Below, in pieces: positions 1 through 10,506 of a stretch of 64,000 bases of DNA (within the stretch, counting starts at the first letter, position 1; each line of letters begins with the position of its first letter). This stretch comes from Zeugodacus cucurbitae (lineage: Eukaryota > Arthropoda > Insecta > Diptera > Tephritidae): contig NC_071668.1 in NCBI RefSeq assembly GCF_028554725.1, positions 57,393,732 through 57,457,731 on the forward strand. Direction: 5' to 3'. The notes below the pieces were generated by a model. It did not search any database, was not told the origin of the DNA, and saw only the letters and a program-made list of their open reading frames with translations. Both the position numbers and the translations under genes were made by a program.

Positions 1-870
1 TTGATTTGATTTCATTTGTAAAGCTCTCAGTTTGTCAGCAAATCGCTGACGACATTTACTCGTCAAACCCGCATCAATCGCTAAAACAGCTGCATTAACT
101 TCACAGGCATTGCGGGCTTTCAGCTTCCAACAGTCTACATCAGTTAATATCTCGCTTTCTTGTGTTGGTTATGCACATCATCTCTCGCATTTCGCCGTAT
201 TATTGCGCGCATTTCCGCATCTTCAATTACTTTCGAAAGTTATGGAATTCATATTGTTTCGCCGCCTCAATTGTTCTTAGCCACAATTGAGCTCTGATGA
301 CGGTGTGTGATTGGAGGAAGTGGAAAAGAAATGATTTCGTCTGCTATTGTGGAAAATGCCAATAATGATATGGACTTCATCTTAATCTTCTCCAATTTGT
401 GGCATATTCCTTGATAGTTTCCGTTGGCTACACTTCTTTGTCATTAACTTAAATTTCATTATACACCGTAGTGGACTTCAAGGAAAAATACATTAATTAT
501 AGCAACCTTCCTTCAATTTCGCGTCACTTTTGTTATACGAGAAATACTCTGCTGCTTTCTAGCGCCTAATATCTTCTAGTCAAGGGACGAAAAAAATCTG
601 CTGGATACCAATAAATGTGTAAGCGACAGCTTCTGATTAGGCCTGAATATATAATTTTAAAATTTGGCCTAAAAATATACCTACTTTTCAACACAATTGT
701 CCACATTTCCAAAATAAAGGACACTGCACTGTGGTTCCAAAAATCAAAAAATCGATCAGAAAATATGTTGACAAAATATAAACGAATCGCCTCTAAAATT
801 GCCAAACTTTTATATGGCAAAATAGTTTTATCTGAAAATCTAACGGCTTTTCTTTACCAAGTTTTTTTGT
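1..870. other. Unassigned intergenic DNA
   Basis: AT-rich sequence with no long ORF resembling a protein family. Short overlapping ORFs on both strands near 566-905 look like chance products of low stop density. No repeat shared with the rest of the window was recognised before about position 875. Confidence 0.4.
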
Positions 871-874
871 ACCT

Positions 875-1735
875 CCGATACAAATGTTATGTTGAAAACT
901 ACTAAAAGTGCTTTAATTCAGTGAGGAAAAACACCAGAAATCCGTGGCTGCATTAAGCCTGGTACAAAAAGTTGGACAATGGGCATGGCGGCGACCAATT
1001 CCAACGAAATTCAGTTCATAACATTTTTTTGACATCCCAATACTACAGTTTGAAAATAGCGAAATCGGTTAATAACATTTACACCACAATTTTGAAGACC
1101 ATCTGATACAAATACTGCATTTAGAGTGTGACATCGCCGGTGTAAAAATCGCCGAAATTGGACCTTTCAAGGCCCCAGATAATGAATATGAGAGCATCAG
1201 TGCTTTTGGCTAATTGTTTTTATTAAAAATATAGGTAAATCTATCAAATATTCTAAAGAAATTCAAAGCAGATGTGTTCCCTCTAATAGTGCGCGTCTGT
1301 GCCAAAAATGGGGCCAATATGTCCTCTAGCCCACCATATACCGCATATGCAAATTTTTAAACTTCCAATGGATTTTATACCATTTGTCGGGTTAAGATGA
1401 CGTTGAGGCCGATTCCGTTTGAAGAAAAGAGTTTTTGGTTGAGTTTTAAATGTTATAAATTCGTATAATTGGGTAAATGTGTATTAACAATATGGGTTAA
1501 TTGTTTTTGTGTAATTAGTTATAATAAATGTTAGTATATCGCAACTATATTGACCTGTGGTACAATTCCTTGTGTTGTGTGGGGTATTTGCTCCTATGTG
1601 CTCCATATCAAATTTAAGTTGAAATAATCGCTCTAGGAATTAAGTCTGTTTCTATATTGTATAACACCATATCAAATTTAAGCAATAAGTAGCCAGATTA
1701 TAAATTGTTCGGTTATATCCGACTTGCAATTTCTT
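875..1735 (-). repeat. HINE-like element, old degraded copy
   Basis: Read on the minus strand this follows the order of the 1.2-kb dispersed element best seen at 41958-43191. A TCGGATATAACCGAAC-type start lies near 1715, then the 'aggcccc...gatatcgaata' block, the 'cgaaatcgg' blocks and the 'aaaatcaactaaaagtg' block near 900. About 200 bp of unrelated sequence (about 1400-1615) interrupts it. The 5' end abuts the 3' flank of gene A, and the same junction occurs beside gene B at 33680, so this insertion predates the gene duplication. It has no coding capacity. Confidence 0.65.
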
Positions 1736-1974
1736 GTTTTTAAGATAAGCGACAGAGTGCAAATGAGAGAACGCGACAGTCAGTAGGTGCTTAGTCAGGG
1801 TGAGCTTAGTGATAAGAGCAAGAGAGCTCTCTGTAAAATGTTTAATGATGGTTTGGAAGACTATCAACACCTACAAATTTTGTTGTTTAATAAATGTGAA
1901 GGCATTTTTTTATTTTCTCTAAATTATTTCAAATTTGTTAGAGATTTTTTTTCTTATTTTTATTGACTTTTATA

Positions 1975-1980
1975 TTTATT
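1975..1980 (-). promoter_or_regulatory. Probable poly(A) signal of gene A
   Basis: TTTATT on the plus strand reads AATAAA on the gene strand, about 80 bp after the stop codon. A second AATAAA-like motif lies about 20 bp further on. The 3' UTR aligns with that of gene B. Confidence 0.45.
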
Positions 1981-2060
1981 TTCGAATTAGATATTTTTAC
2001 ATAAATAAGTAAAAAAAATGTGTATATGTTTATTAAATATTTATGTGCAAAGAAGTGGTT

Positions 2061-3434
2061 CTATTTATAATTCTTTTTGCACTTCTCAGCACTAGCGTTT
2101 AACTTGAAGCCACAAGAGTACAAGAGTAAGAGCGCAGTAATTACCAATACTATAATACTGACATAAATATAAAGAGTATTACTTAGAATTTCTGACTCGC
2201 ATGAACGATCAGGTTGTGTGCTTGTTGTTGTTATAATATTTGTTGTCGTTGGCGTTGTTTCTGTTGTTATTGTCATATTGAGTCTTTGTGTTGTTGTTGA
2301 GATATTAGCTGTTTCTTCGTCTTCAGCTGGATCGACTGTTTCCTCTGGAACACACACACTTCGATCATCGTTGAGGAAACGATAGCCTTTCTCACATTCA
2401 CAAATTTGTGGAGACAATCGAACTGCGTACTCAGGGCAAGGATCCGTACTATCTCTTTCACAATATTTACGCCCTCTAAAGAACGCCTCATGTGTGCCGT
2501 TGACACAATAACAAATATCACCTTCACAGCTTGGAACCATTGGCGGCTGTTCTGGGGGTGTTGTTGTTGCTTCTGTTGCTAATGTTGTTCCCTCTGTTAT
2601 GGTTTGTTTCATATGCTCCGGAACACACGTCTTTCGATCTTTGTTGAGGAAACGATAGCCTTTCTTACATTCACAAACTTGTGGTGACAATCGGAAAGCG
2701 TAATCAGGGCAAGGATCTGTACTATCCGTTGCACAATATTTACGCCCGTTAAAGAACGCCTCATGGGTACCGTTGACACAATAACAAATATCACCTTCAC
2801 ATCTTGGAGCCATTGTCGGCTGTTCTGTTGGCTGTTCTGCTGCTGTTGTTGTTGCTTCTGTTGTTAATGTTGTTCCTTCTGTTGTGGTTTGTTTCATATG
2901 CTCCGGAACACACGTCTTTCGATCGTCGTTGAGGAAACGATAGCCTTTCTTACATTCACAAACTTGTGGTGATAGTCGAATAGCATACTCAGGACAAGGT
3001 TCTGTACTATCCGTTGCACAATATTTACGACCTTTAAATAACGCCTCATGTGTACCGTTGACACAATAACAAATATCACCTTCACATCTTGGAACCATTG
3101 GCGGCTGTTCTGCTGGTGTTGTTGTTGCTTCTGTTGTGGTTTGTTCCATATGCTCTGGAACACACGTCTTTCGATCGTCGTTGAGGAAACGATAGCCTTT
3201 CTTACATTCACAAACTTGTGGTGATAGTCGAATAGCATACTCAGGACAAGGTTCTGTACTATCCGTTGCACAATATTTACGACCTTTAAATAACGCCTCA
3301 TGTGTACCGTTGACACAATAACAAATATCACCTTCACATCTTGGAACCTTTGGCGGCTGTTCTTTCGTTTCTGCTGTTGTTGTGCAGATGATTACGAAAA
3401 TAAATGTAATAGATATTTGAAGAATTCGCAACAT
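2061..3434 (-). CDS. Gene A: EGF-like/mucin-like membrane protein, 4 modules
   Basis: An uncharacterised single-pass surface protein of 457 aa. A signal peptide covers about residues 1-21. Four modules of about 59 residues follow, at 33-91, 117-175, 212-270 and 303-361. Each has eight cysteines in the order C-x4-C-x-C ... C ... C ... C-x-C-x2-GY ... C, and the second half resembles an EGF C-terminal loop. Thr/Pro-rich linkers of 25-40 residues separate the modules and suggest O-glycosylation. Each module carries an NGT sequon; NIS and NMT sequons lie in the stalk. A transmembrane helix spans about 421-440 and is followed by a 17-residue Lys/Cys-containing tail. Modules 1 and 2 are essentially identical. 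The start is supported by the signal peptide and by gene B, which begins with the same 21 residues. No intron is needed. Function is unknown; a role as receptor, mucin or adhesion protein would be inference only. Confidence 0.85.
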   Translation of the reverse strand: MLRILQISITFIFVIICTTTAETKEQPPKVPRCEGDICYCVNGTHEALFKGRKYCATDSTEPCPEYAIRLSPQVCECKKGYRFLNDDRKTCVPEHMEQTTTEATTTPAEQPPMVPRCEGDICYCVNGTHEALFKGRKYCATDSTEPCPEYAIRLSPQVCECKKGYRFLNDDRKTCVPEHMKQTTTEGTTLTTEATTTAAEQPTEQPTMAPRCEGDICYCVNGTHEAFFNGRKYCATDSTDPCPDYAFRLSPQVCECKKGYRFLNKDRKTCVPEHMKQTITEGTTLATEATTTPPEQPPMVPSCEGDICYCVNGTHEAFFRGRKYCERDSTDPCPEYAVRLSPQICECEKGYRFLNDDRSVCVPEETVDPAEDEETANISTTTQRLNMTITTETTPTTTNIITTTSTQPDRSCESEILSNTLYIYVSIIVLVITALLLLYSCGFKLNASAEKCKKNYK

Positions 3435-3635
3435 TTGTATGCTGTTATTATTTGTTATTTATTTAATAATGTAATTTAAGTGGATTCTTTGAAAATGTGA
3501 ACTAAACTGTTAAATGTACAAATTTTTAGCGTAGCGAATGTGTGAAAACGGGATTTGGTCAACTTAAAACGCTCATTCTTATCGCGTTCTGTATAATTCA
3601 TATCACTCTTTAAATGGTATATACATATATATATA
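3435..3635 (-). promoter_or_regulatory. 5' flank of gene A, proximal promoter region
   Basis: About 200 bp between the start codon of gene A and the mariner insertion. It aligns with the 5' flank of gene B (about 32290-32496), including the block CACACA(A/T)TCGCTACGCT and a 'cagtttag' motif that could be an initiator. The copies differ by an extra stretch of about 35-40 bp in gene B just before the start codon. The transcription start was not determined. Confidence 0.45.
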
Positions 3636-4939
3636 ACGGGTGATTTTTTTGAGGTTAGGATTTTCATGCATTAGTATTTGACAGATCACGTGGGATTTCA
3701 GACATGGTGTCAAAGAGAAAGATGCTCAGTATGCTTTGACATTTCATCATGAATAGACTTACTAACGAGCAACGCTTGCAAATCATTGAATTTTATTACC
3801 AAAATCAGTGTTCGGTTCGAAATGTGTTTCGCGCTTTACGTCCGATTTATGGTCTACATAATCGACCAAGTGAGCAAACAATTAATGCGATTGTGACCAA
3901 GTTTCGCACTCAGTTTACTTTATTGGACATTAAACCAACCACACGAATGCGTACAGTGCGTACAGAAGAGAATATTGCGTCTGTTTCTGAGAGTGTGGCT
4001 GAAGACCGTGAAATGTCGATTCGTCGCCGTTCGCAGCAATTGGGTTTGTGTTATTCGACCACATGGAAGATTTTACGCAAAGATCTTGGTGTAAAACCGT
4101 ATAAAATACAGCTCGTGCAAGAACTGAAGCCGAACGATCTGCCACAACGTCGAATTTTCAGTGAATGGGCCCTAGAAAAGTTGGCAGAAAATCCGCTTTT
4201 TTATCGACAAATTTTGTTCAGCGATGAGGCTCATTTCTGGTTGAATGGCTACGTAAATAAGCAAAATTGCCGCATTTGGGGTGAAGAGCAACCAGAAGCC
4301 GTTCAAGAACTGCCCATGCATCCCGAAAAATGCACTGTTTGGTGTGGTTTGTACGCTGGTGGAATCATTGGACCGTATTTTTTCAAAGATGCTGTTGGAC
4401 GCAACGTTACGGTGAATGGCGATCGCTATCGTTCGATGCTAACAAACTTTTTGTTGCCAAAAATGGAAGAACTGAACTTGGTTGACATGTGGTTTCAACA
4501 AGATGGCGCTACATGCCACACAGCTCGCGATTCTATGGCCATTTTGAGGGAAAACTTCGGAGAACAATTCATCTCAAGAAATGGACCCGTAAGTTGGCCA
4601 CCAAGATCATGCGATTTAACGCCTTTAGACTATTTTTTGTGGGGCTACGTCAAGTCTAAAGTCTACAGAAATAAGCCAGCAACTATTCCAGCTTTGGAAG
4701 ACAACATTTCCGAAGAAATTCGGGCTATTTCGGCCGAAATGCTCGAAAAAGTTGCCCAAAATTGGACTTTCCGAATGGACCACCTAAGACGCAGCCGCGG
4801 TCAACATTTAAATGAAATTATCTTCAAAAAGTAAATGTCATGAACCAATCTAACGTTTCAAATAAAGAACCGATGATTTTGCAAATTTTATGCGTTTTTT
4901 TTTTTTAAAAAGTTATCAAGCTCTTAAAAAATCACCCTT
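3636..4939 (+). mobile_element. Complete rosa-type (DD41D) mariner
   Basis: About 1304 bp with terminal inverted repeats beginning ACGGGTGATTTTTT on the left and AAGGGTGATTTTTT (reverse complement) on the right. It is flanked by TA on both sides (3634-3635 and 4940-4941), as expected for the Tc1/mariner superfamily. One uninterrupted transposase ORF lies inside. The matching position upstream of gene B has no insert, so this copy arrived after the gene duplication. Confidence 0.85.
3749..4834 (+). CDS. rosa-type mariner transposase, apparently intact
   Basis: A DDE/D transposase of 361 aa that would cut and paste its own element at TA sites. The N-terminal part (about 5-115) has the expected paired helix-turn-helix region. 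The catalytic domain has D159 in FSDEAHF, D252 in WFQQDGATCHTA and D294 in TPLDYFLWGY. There are 41 residues between the second and third aspartates, which places it in the DD41D (rosa) group rather than classical DD34D mariners or DD34E Tc1. Length is normal for the family and there is no internal stop or frameshift. The start at 3749 gives a plausible N-terminus, MNRLTNEQR. Whether it is active cannot be judged from sequence alone. Confidence 0.9.
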   Translation: MNRLTNEQRLQIIEFYYQNQCSVRNVFRALRPIYGLHNRPSEQTINAIVTKFRTQFTLLDIKPTTRMRTVRTEENIASVSESVAEDREMSIRRRSQQLGLCYSTTWKILRKDLGVKPYKIQLVQELKPNDLPQRRIFSEWALEKLAENPLFYRQILFSDEAHFWLNGYVNKQNCRIWGEEQPEAVQELPMHPEKCTVWCGLYAGGIIGPYFFKDAVGRNVTVNGDRYRSMLTNFLLPKMEELNLVDMWFQQDGATCHTARDSMAILRENFGEQFISRNGPVSWPPRSCDLTPLDYFLWGYVKSKVYRNKPATIPALEDNISEEIRAISAEMLEKVAQNWTFRMDHLRRSRGQHLNEIIFKK

Positions 4940-4990
4940 TATATTTATATACATATATATGTGTAAAGTATAAGCTTCACTTGAATTCGA

Positions 4991-5285
4991 TAATAAATTT
5001 GGTGTTATCACTTTTTTTACTTTAAATGTGGCTCACGGTTTTTTATTGTTATTTTGTGTTTGTTTTTTATTCCATTAATATTTTTTATTGTATTAAAATT
5101 CCAGACAAAGTTGAATGTCGAACAAGCCCAACGTGTTAAAGCTACTTTTCATAAATTCAAAACGGTGCGTTACAGGTAAACAAAACAAGCATATCCCTTT
5201 GAATCTTGATCATTTTCCAATTTGTAACTTTTCCTAGTGGCTTTTCATTTTATCTCTTTATAAAAAACTCTCCCTTTTCATTACA
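4991..5285. other. Unassigned sequence upstream of left arm
   Basis: AT-rich; homology with the right arm fades just after 4990. No ORF or repeat recognised. Confidence 0.3.
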
Positions 5286-5289
5286 TTTA

Positions 5290-5460
5290 TTAACACACTA
5301 GTATTGGGAATGCAGTCGAAGTGTAGAAGTGAAAGACAAGTAATGAGCGGACAATTTGTTCTTCACTAAGTTGGACAATAAAGTCCAATGCCGGTATAAC
5401 AGTTTTTTTTTGGGCTACGTAGAGCTCGAGAAGTCTACGAAAGTCGGTACTACCACAATC
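5290..5460 (+). repeat. Dispersed repeat, likely non-LTR 3' fragment
   Basis: Matches the reverse complement of 25562-25745. Both have a 'gggaatgcagtcga' block, a 'cttcactaagtt(g/a)gacaataaa' block and an 'aaagtcggta' end. In the other copy the end is followed by a (TAACC)4 tail, which suggests the 3' terminus of a retrotransposon; the tail is absent here. Confidence 0.5.
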
Positions 5461-5479
5461 TTAATTATTTACATTATAA

Positions 5480-5775
5480 GGTAAGTGGGTGATACGGTGC
5501 TCATTGGCGTTCATCTAATATCAATACACCACTACATGATATCTCGGTGTTGATGAACTAATATGAATGCGGAGCTTTCTTGGAGATCCATGAGCTCTCA
5601 TTAACACAACATCTTAACTTTGATTAGCTTTCATTTTTGAAGCTTATGACGCTTTAATGTCTACTTTGAAATATTCATATCGTGTTTTTCTGTTTTAGAA
5701 AATATATGCATTTTTCTGAAAAGTTATTATTCAACGTAAATTGTAATAGGATTTGACTTATGCTTCTAAAAAGGA
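5480..5775 (+). repeat. Repeat shared with 25345-25535 (inverted)
   Basis: Contains 'gatatctcggtgtt', 'gagctttcttggag', 'gattagctttcatttttgaag' and 'attgtaataggatttg', all found in the same order on the minus strand at 25345-25535. In both places it directly precedes a non-LTR 3' fragment. It may be part of the same element or an older duplicated block. Confidence 0.5.
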
Positions 5776-5779
5776 TTGA

Positions 5780-6262
5780 TTATCAGCACTTATCCCAGCC
5801 TCAACAACACCAAAAATGTCAACTTTGAAAACAAATGCAGAGTCACTTCTACCATCAAGTGCTACTTTGGACTAAATATGCAAAAGAAAATAAAAGTCAA
5901 ACTAAAAAGAAACTCTATAAGTCCCTCATTCCGTCTGCTTTATGGTGCAGACGCGTGGACGATGTCAACATCCACTTAGATGACACTAGGGGTTATCGAG
6001 ATAAAAATTTTGCTCAACATTTATGTTCCTCTGAACGGCGATTACCGCAGACGATGGAACGATGTGCTGTACGAGTTGTACTACGACAAATAAAAAGACA
6101 GCTGCTAAGTCATATTATCCGAAGGGAATGAAATCACACCAACTTTGAAAGTGTTCGATGCAATACCTGCTGGTGAAAGTCCAGGAAGAGGAAGACCTCC
6201 CTGGAAAGACCAGATGGAGAACGACTTGGTTTCGATTGGTATTTCCAATTGGCAAGAAGAAC
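5780..6262 (+). pseudogene. Non-LTR retrotransposon 3' end, decayed
   Basis: Fragmented reading frames spell the C-terminal part of a LINE ORF2-type protein: a 'RVTSTIKCYFGL' block, then 'LLYGADAWTM', then 'KVFDAIPAGESPGRGRPPW' and 'LVSIGISNW'. The same blocks occur at 11400-11540, 12790-13090, 25180-25340, 38770-39045 and 50310-50900. Several frameshifts and an internal loss make it non-functional. It is followed by a short piece of the HINE-like repeat. Confidence 0.7.
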
Positions 6263-6312
6263 AAGTAAAGAAGTCCTATGTACGGGTGTAGCCGAACATT
6301 TTATGATCTCTA
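6262..6312 (+). repeat. HINE-like 5' end fragment
   Basis: About 50 bp matching the start of the dispersed element: an 'aacaagtaaagaag' opening followed by 'gggtgtagccgaacatttta'. The remainder of the element is missing. Confidence 0.5.
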
Positions 6313-7355
6313 ATTCCATATTCCCACATTCATTCCTCCATAATTTCAAACAGTTGTCCATTCTATAAATTATTTGAAAACGCTAAAATAAGCCAAGATT
6401 CGTAATAATCTGACTAGTATGCTATTGACCAAGCACCAATGTTAACTTCGCTGCAAATGCTTATTATACAAATTATATTCCTATCTTTAGGTTTTACTCT
6501 TTCGAAAATTTAACAACTTTTTCAAATATGCTTATTGATTTCATTTTGCTTCTCACACTCTCTAAATTTTCAAATTAAAATCCATTTAATCGCTGCAGTT
6601 TCTTTACCCTTCCACTTTTAGTTTTGCTATCTGGTTAATAGGATTTACTAATGACGATCATTAAGGCCGCCAGTCAGCACAGACAATCTCATTTCATGGC
6701 CATTGACTTGGCTAAATCCGCATTTTAGCAAAGCAACCGTTGGCTTTTCGCATTTATGCAACTACAGTTTTATGGCTACGAAAAGAGTTTGAGCAAAATT
6801 ATGATGAAGCTCAGGAGCAATTGAAATGCATTTCACTAATATGACTGTGTGTGTTGTTTGTGTGTGCTTTGAAAGCCTGCAGTGTACAGGAAAATTTGCA
6901 AAAATCTATCATAAATCGCAAACGGCTGACGCAGCGGTGTAAATGTCAACAGTGCTGGCAAAGGAGAGACTAAATAAGGATGTGGGAGCTAAATTTAATT
7001 TGAATGTGAAATTTTTGCTAAAAGTTTACATGGTTTGAATTAATTTTGTGTCAATGTTTTTTAATGTTAAATCTCATAACATATGTTGAGTTTTAAAATG
7101 ATTTATTACTATGCATGTATTCAAGCTATACAAAAAATTTAGAGACCAAATCACTTCAATGTAATTTCAATAAAGTTTCTCTCGTTCTCTACTAATCTCT
7201 ATCACAAGTAGGTACCAAATCTGAAAGATTCTGTAATTATTTGTGGGTTATGAATATGTGTCAAAAGTAGTAAAGAAGTGATAGGAAAATCAGATCGTCC
7301 TCGACACATATAACCGATTCCTTTGAATGAACTTTCAATTGAGTGGAAATATAAT
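6313..7355. other. Unassigned intergenic DNA
   Basis: No ORF with family resemblance and no repeat shared with the rest of the window. Only short GT-rich runs near 6845-6870 stand out. Confidence 0.35.
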
Positions 7356-7359
7356 AAAA

Positions 7360-8040
7360 CAAGTAAGGAAGGGCTAAGTTCGGGTGTAACCGAACATTTT
7401 ATACTCTCGCAATTTATTTATTTAACTTTATTTATATTATATAATACACAATTTGACCAACATATTCGTTATATATATTGTATAAAGTCAATTGAAATTT
7501 GGAAACCATAATATTAGGTTAGAAGCACCGAGGTCCTCGTGTTCGATATATGGGGCCTTAAAAACCTATGGTCCGATTTCGGCGATTTTTAGAATGGGGC
7601 TGTCACACTATAAACATAGTATTTGTGCAAAGTTCTGCACCGATATCTTCACTAGTGCTTACTTTATATATTGTAAAGTAAACGATTCAGAACTTATTTC
7701 TTGTCTTCAAAGTTCTGGTATTTAGGAAGTAGGCGTGGTTGTGAAGCGATTTGGCCTATTTTCACAACATATCATTGGGATGTAGGGAAACTATTACAAA
7801 CCAAGTTTCATTGAAATCGGTCGAGTAGTTCCTGAGATATGGTTTTTGACCCATAAGTGGGCGACGCCACGCCCATTTTCCATTTTGTACAAAAATCTGA
7901 GTGCAGCTTTCATCTGCCATTTCTTATGTGAAATTTAGTGTTTCTGACGTTTTTCGTTAGTAAGTTAACCCACTTTTAGTAATTTTCAACCTAACTTTTG
8001 TATGGGAGGTGGGCGTGGTTATGATCCGATTTCTTTCACT
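7360..8040 (+). repeat. HINE-like element, 3'-truncated copy
   Basis: Starts CAAGTAAGGAAGGGCTAAGT, followed by the 'gggtgtaaccgaac' palindrome and TTTTATACTCTCGCAA. It tracks the copy at 41958 closely, including the 'aggcgtggttgtgaagcg' and 'ccacgcccattttcc' blocks, and then loses homology near 8040. The 3' hairpin is absent. Similarity to the 41958 copy looks high, so both seem fairly young. Confidence 0.75.
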
Positions 8041-8044
8041 GGAT

Positions 8045-8615
8045 AATGAAGTATCATATCCAAGACAAATTAATTCTACAAACATGAAACTAATTGCTTC
8101 CAAATTCAACTGCAGTTTGACGACCTGTTGATTAAAGCAAAAGTTTAAAGTTTTTATAGAAGCTCCGTGTTACAACAAAACATCGAAACAGCTGGTCCGG
8201 CATCAAATTTGCAAACTCGATTGATGTTCTTTAAGCTTTATACTTCCTTAAAGCCCTTTGAGATTAGTTTAGGGTCACAATCATCAAAAACTTTTTTTTA
8301 AGCTTGTTTCTCAGAAACCAATCACATAGTTCCCGATTTTGATACCGAGGATTATATATGTATGTACCCCTGGTCACTTACAAAACTTAAAAAAGGATAC
8401 CGTCTATTCCAAAATGTTGATAAACGTATTATATCGAGGTTTGGCACATGTTTCTAGATATTATTATATGTATACAATTTGACACAGTTACAACAGACCG
8501 GTCGACCTAATATTTGACACGTTATTGGCTAAATAAGATAACATTTTTTGGTACAAGCTTTGCCAAATTAAGTCGATTTAATGATTTTCACAAATCCGAG
8601 ATCTACTTTAATTTT
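8045..8615. other. Unassigned DNA
   Basis: No recognisable repeat or coding sequence; a short ORF near 8514-8729 overlaps the mariner relic on the other strand and is probably chance. Confidence 0.3.
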
Positions 8616-8619
8616 TTGC

Positions 8620-8990
8620 TTTGTGGTAAAAGTCTTTTATCTCTAAAAACCATCATGATGTGTTCAAAAAATAACGGGAGTTTCCGGTCTCCTCCAATCG
8701 TCGAAACACTTCTCAAACTCAAGTTCTGAGAGAGTCTTTAGTCCTTTCCACGATTTCATCTACGCTTGTAAAACAACGGCCCTTTACGGTTCTCTTTATG
8801 TTTGGAAATAGGAGAAAGTCACACAGAGTCATGTCTGTCGAATATGGAGGCTGATGCATCGTTGCAGTATTGATTTTAGCCAATAATTTACGAACAAGCT
8901 ATGAAGTGTCAGTTTTTAATAAATCGCCATAAAAATGCGTATAACCTTAGCGGCTGCTACAGACAAAGTAAGCAATGAATTAAACTAAAA
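8620..8990 (-). pseudogene. Mariner transposase relic, C-terminal part
   Basis: On the minus strand the frame reads TMHQPPYSTDMTLCDFLLFP, then KRTVKGRCFTSVDEIVE. This matches the region around the third catalytic aspartate of mariner transposases (PPYSPDLAPCDFxLFPxLK...LKGRRF). Two stop codons follow (about 8725). The N-terminal half and the TIRs were not found. It belongs to a different lineage from the DD41D and mellifera-type copies in this window. Confidence 0.65.
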
Positions 8991-8999
8991 GTTTTACCG

Positions 9000-10500
9000 T
9001 ATTTCAGGGCATGTATCATTTCGGTTTTTATTTTCGAATATGTCGTGTAGAATGATTATAATTTTTTATCTTGTAATAACCCATCCATTCTTACATATAT
9101 TTATCCACGAAGATACCATATCAATAATTTCTCTAAAATTGAACCTAGAGTCAGCGACTCCATGGCTAGTATTGCTGCTTTGCTATCGGAATGTATTTGA
9201 CTGAAGGGAAGGATGCTGCACCTCGGGACAGTACAACTACAATCCCTGTTTGAAAGAGCACTGAATGAACAAAAGACTCCGTAAACAAGCTTTCCACTGA
9301 GCTTCGATACGTCCCAACTCCCAACAGAAGACTCCTTATCTAAACTTTTTTCTTTTCTTTAGCCACGACTCTTCTCCATTAATTTTGATCCGCACATATG
9401 TTCCTCGGATATAACAGAAGAGTTTAATAAGCTTTCTGAACAGTATGTATTGGTTCAGAAATTATTGCACTGTTCCACATTTTAAAAAATCTCGATACTA
9501 GTTCCCGAGCAATATGTCGATAAATCAGTTGCATGTTTTAGTAAGACACTCTACTCCTTGAACTATTTCCTTTGTGTTAGAATACTCAATACAGTAACAT
9601 AATTAGCTCTGTTAGCGGTTATCGGATAGTGAAATTCTTCTCAATCCGTATGAATCCGAGTCTTCTTATTCTAATTTTCATCAGTTAGTTTGAAGATTTT
9701 TATTATCATCTAAACGTTTCCTGCATTTCATTTTTATTTCGAATCCCAGGAAACACAAAACTCAAATGTATTTTTATAAGCAATCAGTTACTGCACTTAA
9801 GCTAACCCCTTTGCGGTTATCAGCCGAAAACGCTTTGCTATGAAATAAATACCAAAACTTTTGCTGGCGAAATAAGCAATTTCGCACCTGAACCTGACCT
9901 TGGTCAATTGCACAGTAGCCGAGCATATCTTAACACAAGAATGAAATTGTAATCCTCTCCGCAGGTACAAGTTTGCATAATTTCATTACATTAAGCCAAT
10001 GTCTAGACAACAACTTCTTTTGTGTGTTGAAAGTTTTTTGGATTTAATTATCGGGAAATGTAACGAGCTTTGTTCGACCACGCAGCACAAGCAATTTTAT
10101 TTGGCGAACACACACACAAGCATACACAAAAGGCACAGAGTGCACTTGTATAACAAGCTCAAATAGATTTCGCTCAAAAGTACCACAAGCTTACACTGCC
10201 ACCTTGGCCTTTGCGGTTATGTTGACGCCTAAATGTATGCAACGGTTTGGCGACTTTGGTGTGTTTAAATGCTGCACTTGACCTTCTGTGGCGGTTGGTT
10301 GGAGTAAAAAGTTTTCATTGCAATAATTGGCATAGCAATTATGCATTTTGAGTGTGTTCTTTTTGGTTTTATTCACAAGTGAAATACTGGAAGAGTTGGC
10401 TAGTTGTTGGTAAGGTGTTTAAAAACTGTTATGTAGAAATAAATTCATTCAACTTTGAATATAAAATGCATCTAAGGGGCCACTTAATTATAGCGTTGTA
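9000..10500. other. Unassigned intergenic DNA
   Basis: No supported gene or repeat. A 61-aa ORF at 10191-10376 has no features of a real protein. A short CA-rich run lies at 10108-10130. Confidence 0.35.
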
Positions 10501-10506
10501 GAATAA

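Larger units (their letters stand above)
1640..4990 (-). repeat. Left arm of inverted gene duplication
   Basis: The reverse complement of this block aligns with about 32200-33800: upstream sequence, the complete gene, the 3' UTR and about 350 bp of 3' flank with the edge of a HINE-like repeat. The only large gap is the mariner at 3636-4939, which the right arm lacks. Flank sequence looks roughly 15-20% diverged by eye. Shared landmarks include 'gctcattcttatcg' and 'aaagtataagctt' upstream and 'aaaaacaagaaattgcaag' downstream. The outer limits are approximate because the repeat at the end occurs elsewhere. Confidence 0.8.

Noticed and set aside
2273..3337. Three minus-strand ORFs of 63-147 aa starting MKVIFVIVST inside gene A, and a 152-aa frame inside gene B
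   Set aside because: They are an alternate frame of the repeated modules and are kept open only because the module DNA is repeated. They lack the signal peptide and cysteine pattern and are explained by the real frame.
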